Source of the DNA: Caulobacter zeae
GTDB taxonomy: Bacteria > Pseudomonadota > Alphaproteobacteria > Caulobacterales > Caulobacteraceae
Length of the DNA: 64,000 nt
Direction of reading: 5' to 3'
Assembly: GCF_002858925.1 (NCBI RefSeq)
Contig: NZ_PJRS01000011.1
Location: 62,001-126,000 of the forward strand
Every line of letters begins with the position of its first letter. Positions within the stretch are counted from its first letter, which is position 1. Positions 8,734 to 16,747 of the stretch are shown piece after piece. A program made the translations under genes and the position numbers. A model generated the notes under the pieces. The model ran no database searches, was not told the DNA's origin, and saw nothing but the letters and a program-made list of their open reading frames with translations.

Positions 8734-9624
8734 ATGACCTTCACCCATCCCAAAGCCCACGCCCTCGTCCGGGGACACGCCATGCCGACCCAGAACCGCG
8801 ACGCCTCCGTCGCCGCGCCCGTCATCCACACCGCCGTGCCCCAGGGCCATGGCGTGGTCGAGAGCCGCGACTTCAAGATCCGCGCCCGCGACGTCAAAGT
8901 CTTCTACGGCGACAAGCAGGCGCTGTTCGACGTCAACCTCGACATCCCGGCCAAGTCGGTCACCGCCTTCATCGGCCCGTCGGGCTGCGGCAAGTCGACC
9001 TTCCTGCGCTGCATCAACCGGATGAACGACACCATCCCGTCGGCCCGCGTGCTGGGCTCGATCGAGATCGACGGCGCCGACGTCAACGCCAAGAGCGTCG
9101 ATCCGGTGGTGCTGCGCTCGCGCGTCGGCATGGTGTTCCAAAAGCCGAACCCGTTCCCCAAGACCATCTTCGAGAACGTCGCCTACGGCCCGAAAATCCA
9201 TGGCCTGGCCACGCGCAAGGACGAGCTGGAAAGCATCGTCGAGAGCAGCCTCAAGAAGGCCGGCCTGTGGAACGAGGTCGCCGACCGCCTGCACCAGCCC
9301 GGCACCGGCCTGTCGGGCGGCCAGCAGCAGCGCCTGGTGATCGCCCGCGCCATCGCCGTCTCGCCCGAAGTGATCCTGATGGACGAGCCCTGCTCGGCGC
9401 TGGACCCGATCGCCACGGCCAAGATCGAGGAGCTGATCGACGAGCTGCGCAGCCAGTTCTGCATCGTCATCGTGACCCACTCGATGGCCCAGGCCGCCCG
9501 CGTCTCGCAGAAGACGGCTTTCTTCCACCTGGGCAAGCTGGTCGAAAGCGGCCCGACCGAGGAGATGTTCACCAATCCTCGCGACAGCCGCACCCAGGAC
9601 TACATCACCGGCCGCTTCGGCTGA
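8734..9624 (+). CDS. pstB: Phosphate ABC transporter ATP-binding protein PstB
   Basis: A protein of 296 residues with Walker A (GPSGCGKST), the Q loop ([10 protein letters not shown]), the ABC signature (LSGGQQQR) and Walker B followed by the catalytic Glu ([12 protein letters not shown]). The switch His is in VTHSMAQA. It hydrolyses ATP to drive PstCA. The N-terminus is about 35 residues longer than in enterobacteria; an in-frame ATG at 8782 is an alternative start, but 8734 sits seven bases after pstA with AGGAT just upstream. Same operon as pstA and phoU. Confidence 0.95.
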   Translation: MTFTHPKAHALVRGHAMPTQNRDASVAAPVIHTAVPQGHGVVESRDFKIRARDVKVFYGDKQALFDVNLDIPAKSVTAFIGPSGCGKSTFLRCINRMNDTIPSARVLGSIEIDGADVNAKSVDPVVLRSRVGMVFQKPNPFPKTIFENVAYGPKIHGLATRKDELESIVESSLKKAGLWNEVADRLHQPGTGLSGGQQQRLVIARAIAVSPEVILMDEPCSALDPIATAKIEELIDELRSQFCIVIVTHSMAQAARVSQKTAFFHLGKLVESGPTEEMFTNPRDSRTQDYITGRFG

Positions 9625-9640
9625 CCCGGGGACCAAGGAC

Positions 9641-10333
9641 ATGACCGAACATACCGTCAAATCCTACGGCGAAGAGCTGAACCACCTGACCGCCGAGGTG
9701 ACCCGCATGGGCGGCCTCGCTGAAGCCCAGGTCGCCGACGCCGTCGACTGCATCGCCCGCCGCGACGCGCCGCTGGCCCAACTGGTGGTCGGCCGTGACG
9801 AGCGTCTCGACAGCCTGCAGGTCGAGATCGAGCGCAAGGCCTTCCGCCTGATCGCCCTGCGCCAGCCGATGGCCGTGGACCTGCGCCACGCCGTCGCCGC
9901 CCTGAAGATCTCGATGAGCCTCGAGCGCTGCGGCGACATGGCCAAGAACATCGGCAAGCGCGCCCTGATCCTGACCGAGGCCGAGCCGATGAGCGCCCTG
10001 ACGCGCTCGATCGAGCGCATGGGCCGCCTGGTGCAGAGCCGCCTTAAGGACGTGCTGGACGCCTACACCGCCTCGGACGTGCAGCGCGCCATCAATGTCT
10101 GGAGCAGCGACGAGGAAGTCGACGAGCACTACAACTCGATCTTCCGCGAACTGCTGACCTACATGATGGGCGATCCGCGCACGATCAACGCGTGCACGCA
10201 TCTGCTGTTCGTCGCCAAGAACCTCGAGCGGATCGGCGATCACGCCACCAACATCGCCGAGATCATCCATTTCGAGCTGACGGGCGAGGAGATCATCTCC
10301 CAGCGTCCCAAGCTCGACGTCGTCGCTCAGTAA
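9641..10333 (+). CDS. phoU: Phosphate signalling regulator PhoU
   Basis: A protein of 230 residues made of two PhoU repeats. Each carries the family's metal-binding signature, seen as MSLERCGDMAKNI near residue 90 and AKNLERIGDHATNIAE near residue 200. PhoU links the Pst transporter to PhoR and damps the regulon when phosphate is plentiful. An AAGGAC site precedes the ATG; the gap from pstB is 16 bases and to phoB 21 bases, so it lies within the operon. Confidence 0.95.
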   Translation: MTEHTVKSYGEELNHLTAEVTRMGGLAEAQVADAVDCIARRDAPLAQLVVGRDERLDSLQVEIERKAFRLIALRQPMAVDLRHAVAALKISMSLERCGDMAKNIGKRALILTEAEPMSALTRSIERMGRLVQSRLKDVLDAYTASDVQRAINVWSSDEEVDEHYNSIFRELLTYMMGDPRTINACTHLLFVAKNLERIGDHATNIAEIIHFELTGEEIISQRPKLDVVAQ

Positions 10334-10354
10334 GCTTTCGGGAGGCCTTTAGAA

Positions 10355-11047
10355 GTGACTCCGTACGTTCTGGTGGTCGAGGACGAGGACGCCCTGGCCA
10401 CCCTGCTTCACTACAATCTCGACAAGGAGGGCTACCAGGTCGCGGTGGCCGCCGACGGCGAGGAAGCCCTGACCCTGGCCAGCGAACGCGCGCCGGACCT
10501 CGTCATCCTCGACTGGATGCTGCCCAAGGTCTCGGGCATCGAGGTCTGCCGCCGCCTGCGGGGCCGCACCGACACCCGCAACGTGCCGATCATCATGCTG
10601 ACGGCGCGCGGCGAGGAGAGCGACCGTATCCGCGGCCTCGACACCGGCGCCGACGACTATGTGGTCAAGCCGTTCTCGATGGTCGAGCTGACCGCCCGGG
10701 TCCGCGCCGTCATGCGCCGCATCCGCCCGGCCCTGGCCGACGACCGCATCACGGTCGGCGACATCGTCATCGACCGGGTCGCCCACCGCGTGAAGCGCCA
10801 GGGCAAGGAAGTGCACCTTGGCCCGACCGAGTTCCGCCTGCTCGACTACCTGATGCAGCACCCGGGCCGGGTGTTCAGCCGCGAACAGCTGCTGGACGCC
10901 GTCTGGGGCTCGGACGTCTATGTCGAGGCCCGCACGGTCGACGTCCACATCGGCCGCCTGCGCAAGGCGCTGAACGGCTCCACCGAAGCCGACCCGATCC
11001 GCACCGTCCGCTCGGCCGGCTACTCGCTGGACGTCGAGGCGGCCTGA
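10355..11047 (+). CDS. phoB: Phosphate regulon response regulator PhoB
   Basis: A protein of 230 residues read from a GTG, preceded by GGGAGG. The receiver domain has the acidic pair in VEDEDA, the phospho-acceptor Asp53 (ILDWMLP), Thr in MLTARGEE and Lys105 (VVKPFS). The C-terminal winged helix (about 130-228) has the OmpR/PhoB recognition region RTVDVHIGRLRKAL. It should bind Pho boxes such as the array at 5868-5896 once phosphorylated by PhoR. It is the last gene of the cluster, followed by a palindromic repeat region. Confidence 0.95.
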   Translation: MTPYVLVVEDEDALATLLHYNLDKEGYQVAVAADGEEALTLASERAPDLVILDWMLPKVSGIEVCRRLRGRTDTRNVPIIMLTARGEESDRIRGLDTGADDYVVKPFSMVELTARVRAVMRRIRPALADDRITVGDIVIDRVAHRVKRQGKEVHLGPTEFRLLDYLMQHPGRVFSREQLLDAVWGSDVYVEARTVDVHIGRLRKALNGSTEADPIRTVRSAGYSLDVEAA

Positions 11048-11049
11048 GG

Positions 11050-11340
11050 ATTCCCTCTCTCTGAGAGAGAGGGAGGGGCCCACGCCAAGGGCGTGGGAGG
11101 GTGAGAGGTTACAGTCTCACCGGACAAGGCGCCGTCCCCCAAACCGCCCGCCATCCCGGAAAGCCCGAAGGGCTTATCCAGGACCCAGGGGCCGACGCAG
11201 TGCGGCGACCCCGGCTCTCCGGTACGCGGCGCCCGGATGACGATTGAGAGAACGGTCTGAGGTTTCCCGGCAAGCGGTGAAACCTCTCACCCTCCCACCG
11301 CTGCGCGGCGGGCCCCTCCCTCTCTCAAAGAGAGAGGGTC
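11050..11340. repeat. Intergenic palindromic repeat, family C, two facing halves
   Basis: Convergent gap between phoB and merR. The left half (11050-11110) has a self-pairing CCCTCTCTC hairpin, then GGGGCCCACGCC and GGCGTGGGAGGGTGAG. The right half (11280-11337) is its inverted relative, with CCTCTCACCCTCCCACCGC. About 170 bases between them have no gene. The same family occurs at 31320-31376 and 56985-57160. Confidence 0.7.
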
Positions 11341-11342
11341 GA

Positions 11343-11741
11343 TCATTTCCCCCGCAGTCGCCCGATGATCTCGCAGTCGGCCACCGTGTCGTTGCGGCAG
11401 TGGCCCAGCATGTCCTGAAGCTCGGCGCGCATGGCCGTCAGGTCGGCGATCTTGCGCTCGACCTCGGCCAGCTGGTCGCGGGCCAGGGCGTCGACCTCGC
11501 CGCAGGGGCGGTCGGCGCCGTCGGCGAGATCCAGCAGGGCCCGGATGGCGTCGAGGCCGAACCCCAGGTCGCGCGAGCGCTTGACGAAGGCCAGCCGGCG
11601 TTCGTGGCCGGCCTCGTAGGCGCGGTAGTTGCCTTCCGTGCGCGGCGGCTTGGGCAACAGGCCCATGCGCTCGTAGTAGCGGATGGTCTCGACCGGCACG
11701 CCGGTTCGGCGGGCGAGATCTCCGATGGATAGCGTCGACAT
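11343..11741 (-). CDS. MerR-family heavy-metal regulator (ZntR/CadR/PbrR type)
   Basis: A protein of 132 residues. The ATG at 11741 was chosen because it gives the standard MerR opening (IGDLARRTGVPVETIRYYERMGLLP); the open frame runs further upstream but lacks family sequence. The winged-helix DNA-binding part is residues 1-70. It is followed by the dimer helix and a metal-binding loop with Cys80, His114, Cys115 and Cys123, matching the thiol pattern of zinc, cadmium and lead sensors. It is divergent from the CDF exporter at 11802 and should twist that promoter into activity when metal binds. Which metal cannot be told from sequence. Confidence 0.9.
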   Translation of the reverse strand: MSTLSIGDLARRTGVPVETIRYYERMGLLPKPPRTEGNYRAYEAGHERRLAFVKRSRDLGFGLDAIRALLDLADGADRPCGEVDALARDQLAEVERKIADLTAMRAELQDMLGHCRNDTVADCEIIGRLRGK

Positions 11742-11745
11742 GCTC

Positions 11746-11777
11746 TTGACCCTGTAGCGACTACAGGGTGCAGAGAT
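11746..11777 (+). promoter_or_regulatory. MerR-type promoter and operator for the CDF gene
   Basis: A -35 element TTGACC (11746-11751) overlaps a perfect dyad ACCCTGTAG-CGA-CTACAGGGT (11749-11769). A plausible -10 (AGAGAT, 11772-11777) lies 20 bp downstream of the -35. The overlong spacer with a central dyad is the hallmark of MerR-activated promoters. Confidence 0.85.
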
Positions 11778-11801
11778 GGGGCCTTCTCGATGGAGGTCCA
11801 G

Positions 11802-12470
11802 ATGTCCGGCTGCTGCGGCGACGATCTTTGCAAACCCGAGAGCGCCCCGCCGGCGGGCCGCTGGCGCCTGGCGCTGTGGATCGCGCTGGTGGTCAACGGC
11901 GGCATGTTCCTCGTCGAGGGAACGGCGGGCCTGTTGTCGGGCTCGGCGGCGCTGCAGGCCGACAGCCTCGATTTTCTCGGTGATGCGGCCAACTACGCCA
12001 TCAGCCTGGGCGTGGCCGGCATGGCCCTGGCCTGGCGGGCCCGGGCGGCGATGCTGAAGGGCGCGACCATGCTGGTCTTCGGGGCCTGGGTCAGCGGCGC
12101 TGCGCTGTGGGGCGTGTTCGAGGGGCGCACCCCCGAGGCGCCGGTGATGGGCGCCCTGGGCCTGGCCGCCCTGGTCGCCAACGTCGCCGTGGCGATCATG
12201 CTCTATGGCTTCCGCACCGGCGACGCCAACATGCGCTCGGTGTGGATCTGCTCGCGCAACGACGCCATCGGCAACGTGGCGGTGATGCTGGCGGCGCTGG
12301 GCGTGTTCGGCACGAACTCGCGCTGGCCCGACCTGCTGGTGGCCGGGGTGATGGCGCTGCTGGCCTTGCAAGGCGGCTGGGAGATCGTCCGCCAGGCGCG
12401 CGGCGAACTGCGCCAGGCCAAGGCCCCGCCGGCCCCCGCTCGTTTCACCGTCGCGGCGCGCAACCGCTAG
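11802..12470 (+). CDS. Small cation diffusion facilitator, probable metal exporter
   Basis: A protein of 222 residues from the ATG at 11802 (GGAGGT four bases upstream); an ATG at 11790 would add four residues. It starts with a Cys-rich tail (MSGCCGDDLCKPE) that could bind metal, then about six membrane helices. The metal site motifs are the HxxxD-like pair seen as DSLDFLGDAANY in helix 2 and CSRNDAIGN in helix 5, with Asp replacing the usual His of zinc transporters. The cytoplasmic C-terminal domain is almost absent. It is transcribed from a MerR-type promoter next to the regulator gene, so it is probably a metal efflux protein induced by its own substrate. Confidence 0.85.
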   Translation: MSGCCGDDLCKPESAPPAGRWRLALWIALVVNGGMFLVEGTAGLLSGSAALQADSLDFLGDAANYAISLGVAGMALAWRARAAMLKGATMLVFGAWVSGAALWGVFEGRTPEAPVMGALGLAALVANVAVAIMLYGFRTGDANMRSVWICSRNDAIGNVAVMLAALGVFGTNSRWPDLLVAGVMALLALQGGWEIVRQARGELRQAKAPPAPARFTVAARNR

Positions 12471-12485
12471 CCGCCCGGTGCGTGG

Positions 12486-12575
12486 CCCTCGCCCTTCGAC
12501 AGGCTCAGGGTGAGGACCAATCTGGGCGCGGCGGCGGAAAAACCTCATCCTGAGCTTGTCGAAGGACGAGGTTTT
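12486..12575. repeat. Intergenic repeat, family E (facing CTTCGACAGGCTCAGG copies)
   Basis: A convergent gap holding CCCTTCGACAGGCTCAGGGTGAGG (from about 12491) and, inverted, CCTCATCCTGAGCTTGTCGAAGG (to about 12568). The two halves form an imperfect palindrome. This sequence type is common between genes of several alphaproteobacteria. Confidence 0.7.
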
Positions 12576-12590
12576 CGTCCCAGAGGCAGG

Positions 12591-13211
12591 CTAGCCGCCC
12601 AGCGCCGCCGTCACCGCCTCGGCCGTCAGGATGGCGTGGGCGTAGGTCGGGGCGTTGATGGCGTGGGCCGCGTGCAGGGCCTCGTCGGTAAAGGCTGCCG
12701 TGGCGTCGGTGACCAGGGTGACGTGGTAGCCCAGCTCCGAGGCGAAGCGGCCGGTGCCCTCGATGCAGGTGTTGGCCACCAGGCCGATCAGGATCACGTG
12801 GGTGATCTCGCGCTGCTTGAGGCGATAGTCGAGGTCGGTGTTGGCGAAGCCGCTGGAGCCCCAGTGTTCGGTGACGATGACGTCGCCGGGCAGGGGCGCG
12901 AAGTCGGGGTGCCACTGGCCGCCCCAGCCGTCCTTCTCGAAGACCATCGCCCGGGCGCTGCCTTGCAGGTAGGGCGAGGGATGCTTCCAGCCGTCCAGGT
13001 CGCCCAGGGCGAAGCGGTGGTGAGGCACGATGAACACCGGCAGGCCGGCCGCCCGCGCCGCCGCCGTCACGGCCGCCAGCCGCGCGTGCAGCCCTTCGGC
13101 CGCTTTCGTCGCCGCGACCCTGGGCCACAGCTTGCCGCCGTCGGCCAGGAAGTCGTTGTAGGGGTCGACGAACAACAGGGCGGTGCGGTCCCTGGGATAG
13201 GCGTCCGGCAT
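12591..13211 (-). CDS. Isochorismatase-family cysteine hydrolase
   Basis: A protein of 206 residues; the ATG at 13211 has AGGAG correctly spaced upstream. The fold is clear from the opening TALLFVDPYNDF with Asp16 and the nucleophile Cys149 in LVANTCIEGTGRFA. Family members cleave C-N or vinyl-ether bonds (nicotinamidase, ureidoacrylate hydrolase, isochorismatase). The usual catalytic Lys position appears to be Glu115 (VIVTEHWGSSGF), which sets it apart from nicotinamidases; another nearby residue may compensate. Substrate unknown. It lies downstream of a repeat that separates it from the hybrid kinase, so it probably has its own promoter. Confidence 0.85.
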   Translation of the reverse strand: MPDAYPRDRTALLFVDPYNDFLADGGKLWPRVAATKAAEGLHARLAAVTAAARAAGLPVFIVPHHRFALGDLDGWKHPSPYLQGSARAMVFEKDGWGGQWHPDFAPLPGDVIVTEHWGSSGFANTDLDYRLKQREITHVILIGLVANTCIEGTGRFASELGYHVTLVTDATAAFTDEALHAAHAINAPTYAHAILTAEAVTAALGG

Positions 13212-13310
13212 GGCGAGGCTCCTGGCGGCGGGACTGTCAGGAGGCGCGCTCGGCGGGCGGAAGGCTTGGATGTTCCGGTCGTGGCGGGACCTCCCTCCAC
13301 CTCCAAAACT

Positions 13311-13441
13311 CCCGTCATTCTCGCCCTTGTGGCGAGAACCCCTGGTTCCGCCTGCACGGGAGGCGCAAGCGGATCGCAGGCGATCCGCCTCAACCGCCCT
13401 TGCGGCTGGCAGAGGGGTTTCCGCCACAAGGGCGGGAATGA
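13311..13441. repeat. Intergenic palindromic repeat, family A, copy 1
   Basis: The outer arms are CCCGTCATTCTCGCCC and the inverted GGGCGGGAATGAGGGG. The centre is a separate hairpin, CGGATCGC-AG-GCGATCCG region (13370-13388). Other copies are at 29350, 40552 and 60678. It lies between the hybrid kinase stop and the cysteine hydrolase start (tandem, minus). Confidence 0.85.
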
Positions 13442-13456
13442 GGGGAGATTAAGGAC

Positions 13457-15076
13457 CTAAACCCCCTCCGCCGCCAGTTCGCAGGCTTGCGCGATGGCGT
13501 CGAACAGGGCCGAGACGGTGACCGGCTTGGCCAGGTGCAGGTCGGCGCCGGCCGCCAGGCAGGCCTCCACCTGGTGGGGCATGGCGTTGGCTGTCAGCGA
13601 GATGATCGGGATCCGCACGCGGCCGGCGGCCCGCTCGCGCTGGCGGATCTCCTGGATCGCCGTCAGCCCGTCCATCACCGGCATCTGGGTGTCCATCAGG
13701 ACGAGGTCGAAGTCCTGCGCCTGGTAGGCGCGCAGGGCCGCCTCGCCATCCTCGGTGACGACCACGTCGGCGACGCCGTCGAGCATCAGTTCCACCACCC
13801 GCTGGTTGGCCGGATGGTCCTCGGCCAGCAGCACCCGCAGGCGCTCGGGCGCGGCGGCCTTCGGCGCGCGCCGGGCCGGCGCCGGCGCTTCCGGGGCGGC
13901 CGGGGCCAGGCGCGTGGTCAGGGTGAAGCGAGCGCCTTCGCCGGGCGTGGAGACGCAGGCGATGTCGCCGCCCATCAGCTTGGCGAACCGCAGGGCGATC
14001 GACAGGCCCAGGCCCGAGCCGCCGAACCGGCGGGTGATCGAGCCGTCGCCCTGCACGAAGCGCTCGAACAGGCTGGCCTGCACCTCGGGCGTGAAGCCCT
14101 CGCCGGTGTCCTCGACGGTGAGGGTCAGCAGCACCTCGTCGCCGTCGGCGCGCGTGCCTGCGTGGACGCTCACCGAGCCCTCGCAGGTGAACTTCACCGC
14201 GTTGCTGATCAGGTTGTTGACGATCTGTCCGAACTTCAGTGCGTCGCCGGTGACCCGCTGCTGGAAGGGCTCGTCGAAATCGAGCGAGAAGGACAGGCCC
14301 TTCTGGTGGGCCAGGCCCTCGAAGGTGGCGGCGCAGGCGGTCACCGCCGCGCGCAGGTCGAAGGGCGCGGTTTCCAGCTCGACCTCGCCGGCCTCGATCT
14401 TGGCCAGATCCAGAATGCCGCTGAGCAGGGCGTTCAGGGTGCGGCCGGAGCTGAGGATCACGTCCATCATCTCGCGCTGGCGCGGGGTCAGCTCGGTCTG
14501 GGCCAGCACCTGGGCCATGCCCAGCACGCCGTTCAGGGGCGTGCGGATCTCGTGGCTCATATTGGCCAGGAACTCTGACTTGGCGACGCTGGCGGCGCGG
14601 GCCCTCTCCAGGGCGGCCTCCAGGGCGATTGCCGACTTCTTTCGCTCGGTGATGTCCTCGCTGATGATCAGCAGCAGCTTCTCGTCGCCCTCTCCGGGGA
14701 TGGCGATCTTCTTGGTCTGCAGCCAGCGGTCGCCGTTGTGCGGCGTCTTCAGCGGTTCCTCGTCGATCACCCACAGGCGGTCGCTGGCCAGCACCTTGGC
14801 GTCCATCTCGGCGAAGAAGGCGGCCTGCTCGGGCGGGAAGAAGTCGGCGTCGTTGCGGCCGATCAGGTCCTCGCGCGGGACGCCCAGCAGTTCCTCGCCG
14901 GTGCGGTTGACCAGCACGAAGCGGCCGTCGCGGCCGTTCTTGACCACCAGCATGGCCGGCACGCTCTCGACCACGGCGTCGAGGAAGGCCCAGGAGTGCA
15001 GGGCCTTGGCCGGGTGGGAAGCGGCGTCCGTCGCGGCCGCCGGGTCGCGCGGAAGGTGATGGTCGTCCTTGGCCAT
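13457..15076 (-). CDS. Hybrid sensor histidine kinase (PAS, kinase, receiver)
   Basis: A protein of 539 residues without membrane segments, so a cytoplasmic sensor. A PAS domain with PAC-like tail (about residues 28-148) is followed by a coiled linker and the kinase domain. His175 lies in NMSHEIRTPLNG, then the N box (NNLISNAVKF), G1 (VEDTGEGF) and G2 (GSGLGLSIA). An Ala/Pro linker leads to a C-terminal receiver with Asp462 (LVLMDTQMP), the Thr in SLTANAM and Lys in HLAKPV. It should pass phosphate internally from His to Asp, then to an unlinked Hpt protein. No partner gene is adjacent. It is divergent from purD. The signal is unknown. Confidence 0.93.
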   Translation of the reverse strand: MAKDDHHLPRDPAAATDAASHPAKALHSWAFLDAVVESVPAMLVVKNGRDGRFVLVNRTGEELLGVPREDLIGRNDADFFPPEQAAFFAEMDAKVLASDRLWVIDEEPLKTPHNGDRWLQTKKIAIPGEGDEKLLLIISEDITERKKSAIALEAALERARAASVAKSEFLANMSHEIRTPLNGVLGMAQVLAQTELTPRQREMMDVILSSGRTLNALLSGILDLAKIEAGEVELETAPFDLRAAVTACAATFEGLAHQKGLSFSLDFDEPFQQRVTGDALKFGQIVNNLISNAVKFTCEGSVSVHAGTRADGDEVLLTLTVEDTGEGFTPEVQASLFERFVQGDGSITRRFGGSGLGLSIALRFAKLMGGDIACVSTPGEGARFTLTTRLAPAAPEAPAPARRAPKAAAPERLRVLLAEDHPANQRVVELMLDGVADVVVTEDGEAALRAYQAQDFDLVLMDTQMPVMDGLTAIQEIRQRERAAGRVRIPIISLTANAMPHQVEACLAAGADLHLAKPVTVSALFDAIAQACELAAEGV

Positions 15077-15191
15077 GTGTCTTTGAGAAAGCCCCGTGGC
15101 GCGCGTCCTGCCCTGGACGCGCGAATTTGCACAGGAAGAAGCCCGCGCGCGGGGCGCCTGGCAATCGGGCCAAGCGTCGCAGGACGGGGTG

Positions 15192-15266
15192 ATGGACGAT
15201 CAGACGCAGCCGATGCTTGACCCGCGCCCCGGCCCGCGCGACATCCCCGGCTCATGGAAAAGCTGA
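15192..15266 (+). CDS. Possible 24-residue leader ORF overlapping the purD start
   Basis: ATG at 15192 with a GGACGGGG site just before it encodes 24 residues, mostly Pro, Asp and Arg, and stops at 15266, twelve bases inside purD in another frame. The overlap would allow translational coupling to purD, which itself has no clear ribosome binding site. It is too short to judge from composition and may be chance. Confidence 0.25.
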   Translation: MDDQTQPMLDPRPGPRDIPGSWKS

Positions 15267-16537
15267 CCATCCTCCTCGTCGGGTCCGGCGGGCGCGAGCA
15301 CGCCCTGGCCTGGAAGATCGCGCAATCGCCGCTGTGCGGCCGCCTCGTCGCCGCCCCGGGCAATCCGGGCATCGCGGCCGTCGCCGAGCTGGCGCCGGTC
15401 AAGGCGACCGACGCCGACGGCCTGGTGGCCCTGGCCCAGGAGATCGGCGCGGACCTGGTGGTGGTCGGTCCGGAGTCGGCCCTCGAAGCGGGCCTGGCCG
15501 ACAAGCTCGCCGAAATCGGCATTCCCTGCTTTGGCGGCAGCCAGCGCGCCGCCCAGCTGGAAACCTCCAAGGCCTTCACCAAGGACTTCTGCAAGCGCCA
15601 CGACCTGCCGACCGCCGCCTACGGCGTGTTCGAGGACGCGGCTTCCGCGAGCGAATTCCTCGACACCCTGGAAGCGCCGTTCGTGATCAAGGCCGATGGC
15701 CTGGCCGCCGGCAAGGGCGTGGTCATCGCGCCGGACCGCGCGGCCGCTGACGCCGCCGTGGTCGACATGCTGGGCGGCCGCTTCGGCTCGGCCGGCGCCC
15801 GGGTGGTCATCGAGGAGTTCATGCACGGCGAGGAGGCCTCGCTCTTCGCGGTGTGCGATGGCGAGACTGCGATCTTCTTCGGCGCGGCCCAGGACCACAA
15901 GCGCGCCTATGACGGCGACGAGGGCCCCAACACCGGCGGCATGGGCACCTATTCGCCGCCGCCCGTGCTGACCGACGCCCTGATCGAGCAGGCCTGGCGC
16001 GAGCTGATCGTGCCGACCGTCGAGGGCATGGCCGCCGAGGGCAACCCCTATGTGGGCGTGCTCTATGCCGGCCTGATGCTGACGCCCGCGGGCCCCAAGC
16101 TGGTGGAATACAACGCCCGCTTCGGCGATCCGGAATGCCAGGTGCTGATGCTGCGCCTGGAAAGCGACATCGTCCCGACCCTGCTGGCGGCGGCCAAGGG
16201 CGAACTGGCGAGCGCCGAGCCGCCCAAGTGGCGCGACGAGGCGGCGATCTGCGTGGTGCTGGCTGCCGAGGGCTATCCCGACGCCCCCAAGTCCGGCGGC
16301 CTGATCCAGGGCGCCGAGGCCGACTACGGCCACGAGGCCGAGATCTTCCACGCCGGCACGACCCGCGACGCCGACGGCAAGCTGGTGGCCTCGGGCGGCC
16401 GGGTGCTCAACGTCTGCGCCCTGGGCGCGACGCTGCACGAGGCCCGCGACGTGGCCTATGCCGCGCTGGGCACAGTGTCGCTGGAAGGCGGCTTCTACCG
16501 CAGCGACATCGGCTGGCGGGCGCTCAGCCAGCACTGA
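15254..16537 (+). CDS. purD: Phosphoribosylamine-glycine ligase (GAR synthetase)
   Basis: A protein of 427 residues, the normal length. The opening LLVGSGGREHALAWK is the PurD N-terminal nucleotide-like motif. The ATP-grasp core has VIKADGLAAGKGV, and the metal site and signature are in NTGGMGTYSP and VEYNARFGDPECQ. The enzyme joins glycine to 5-phosphoribosylamine with ATP, the second step of purine synthesis in the cytoplasm. It is alone, not in a pur operon, and divergent from the hybrid kinase gene. Start ATG at 15254. Confidence 0.97.
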   Translation: MEKLTILLVGSGGREHALAWKIAQSPLCGRLVAAPGNPGIAAVAELAPVKATDADGLVALAQEIGADLVVVGPESALEAGLADKLAEIGIPCFGGSQRAAQLETSKAFTKDFCKRHDLPTAAYGVFEDAASASEFLDTLEAPFVIKADGLAAGKGVVIAPDRAAADAAVVDMLGGRFGSAGARVVIEEFMHGEEASLFAVCDGETAIFFGAAQDHKRAYDGDEGPNTGGMGTYSPPPVLTDALIEQAWRELIVPTVEGMAAEGNPYVGVLYAGLMLTPAGPKLVEYNARFGDPECQVLMLRLESDIVPTLLAAAKGELASAEPPKWRDEAAICVVLAAEGYPDAPKSGGLIQGAEADYGHEAEIFHAGTTRDADGKLVASGGRVLNVCALGATLHEARDVAYAALGTVSLEGGFYRSDIGWRALSQH

Positions 16538-16554
16538 GAACCGATCCCTGGAAG

Positions 16555-16683
16555 AACCCTTCCCCCTTGATGGGGGAAGGGCAGGGTTGGGGGTGAGCTG
16601 CTGAGCTGGCCGCCTGCGCCAGCCGCCGACGCCGTAACCACCCCCATCCCCGACCCTTCCCCCATCAAGGGGGAAGGGGGTTT
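16555..16683. repeat. Intergenic palindromic repeat, family F
   Basis: Facing copies of CCCTTCCCCCTTGATGGGGGAAGGG (from 16558) and CCCTTCCCCCATCAAGGGGGAAGGGGG (ending about 16682), each self-pairing. It fills the tandem gap between purD and the phosphotransferase gene. A half copy occurs at 19362-19382. Confidence 0.75.
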
Positions 16684-16747
16684 TGTATTGCGCCCGACGT
16701 CGTCGTCTCTAAACTCCCATTCAAACAAACGTTGGGAGTGAAGCGCC

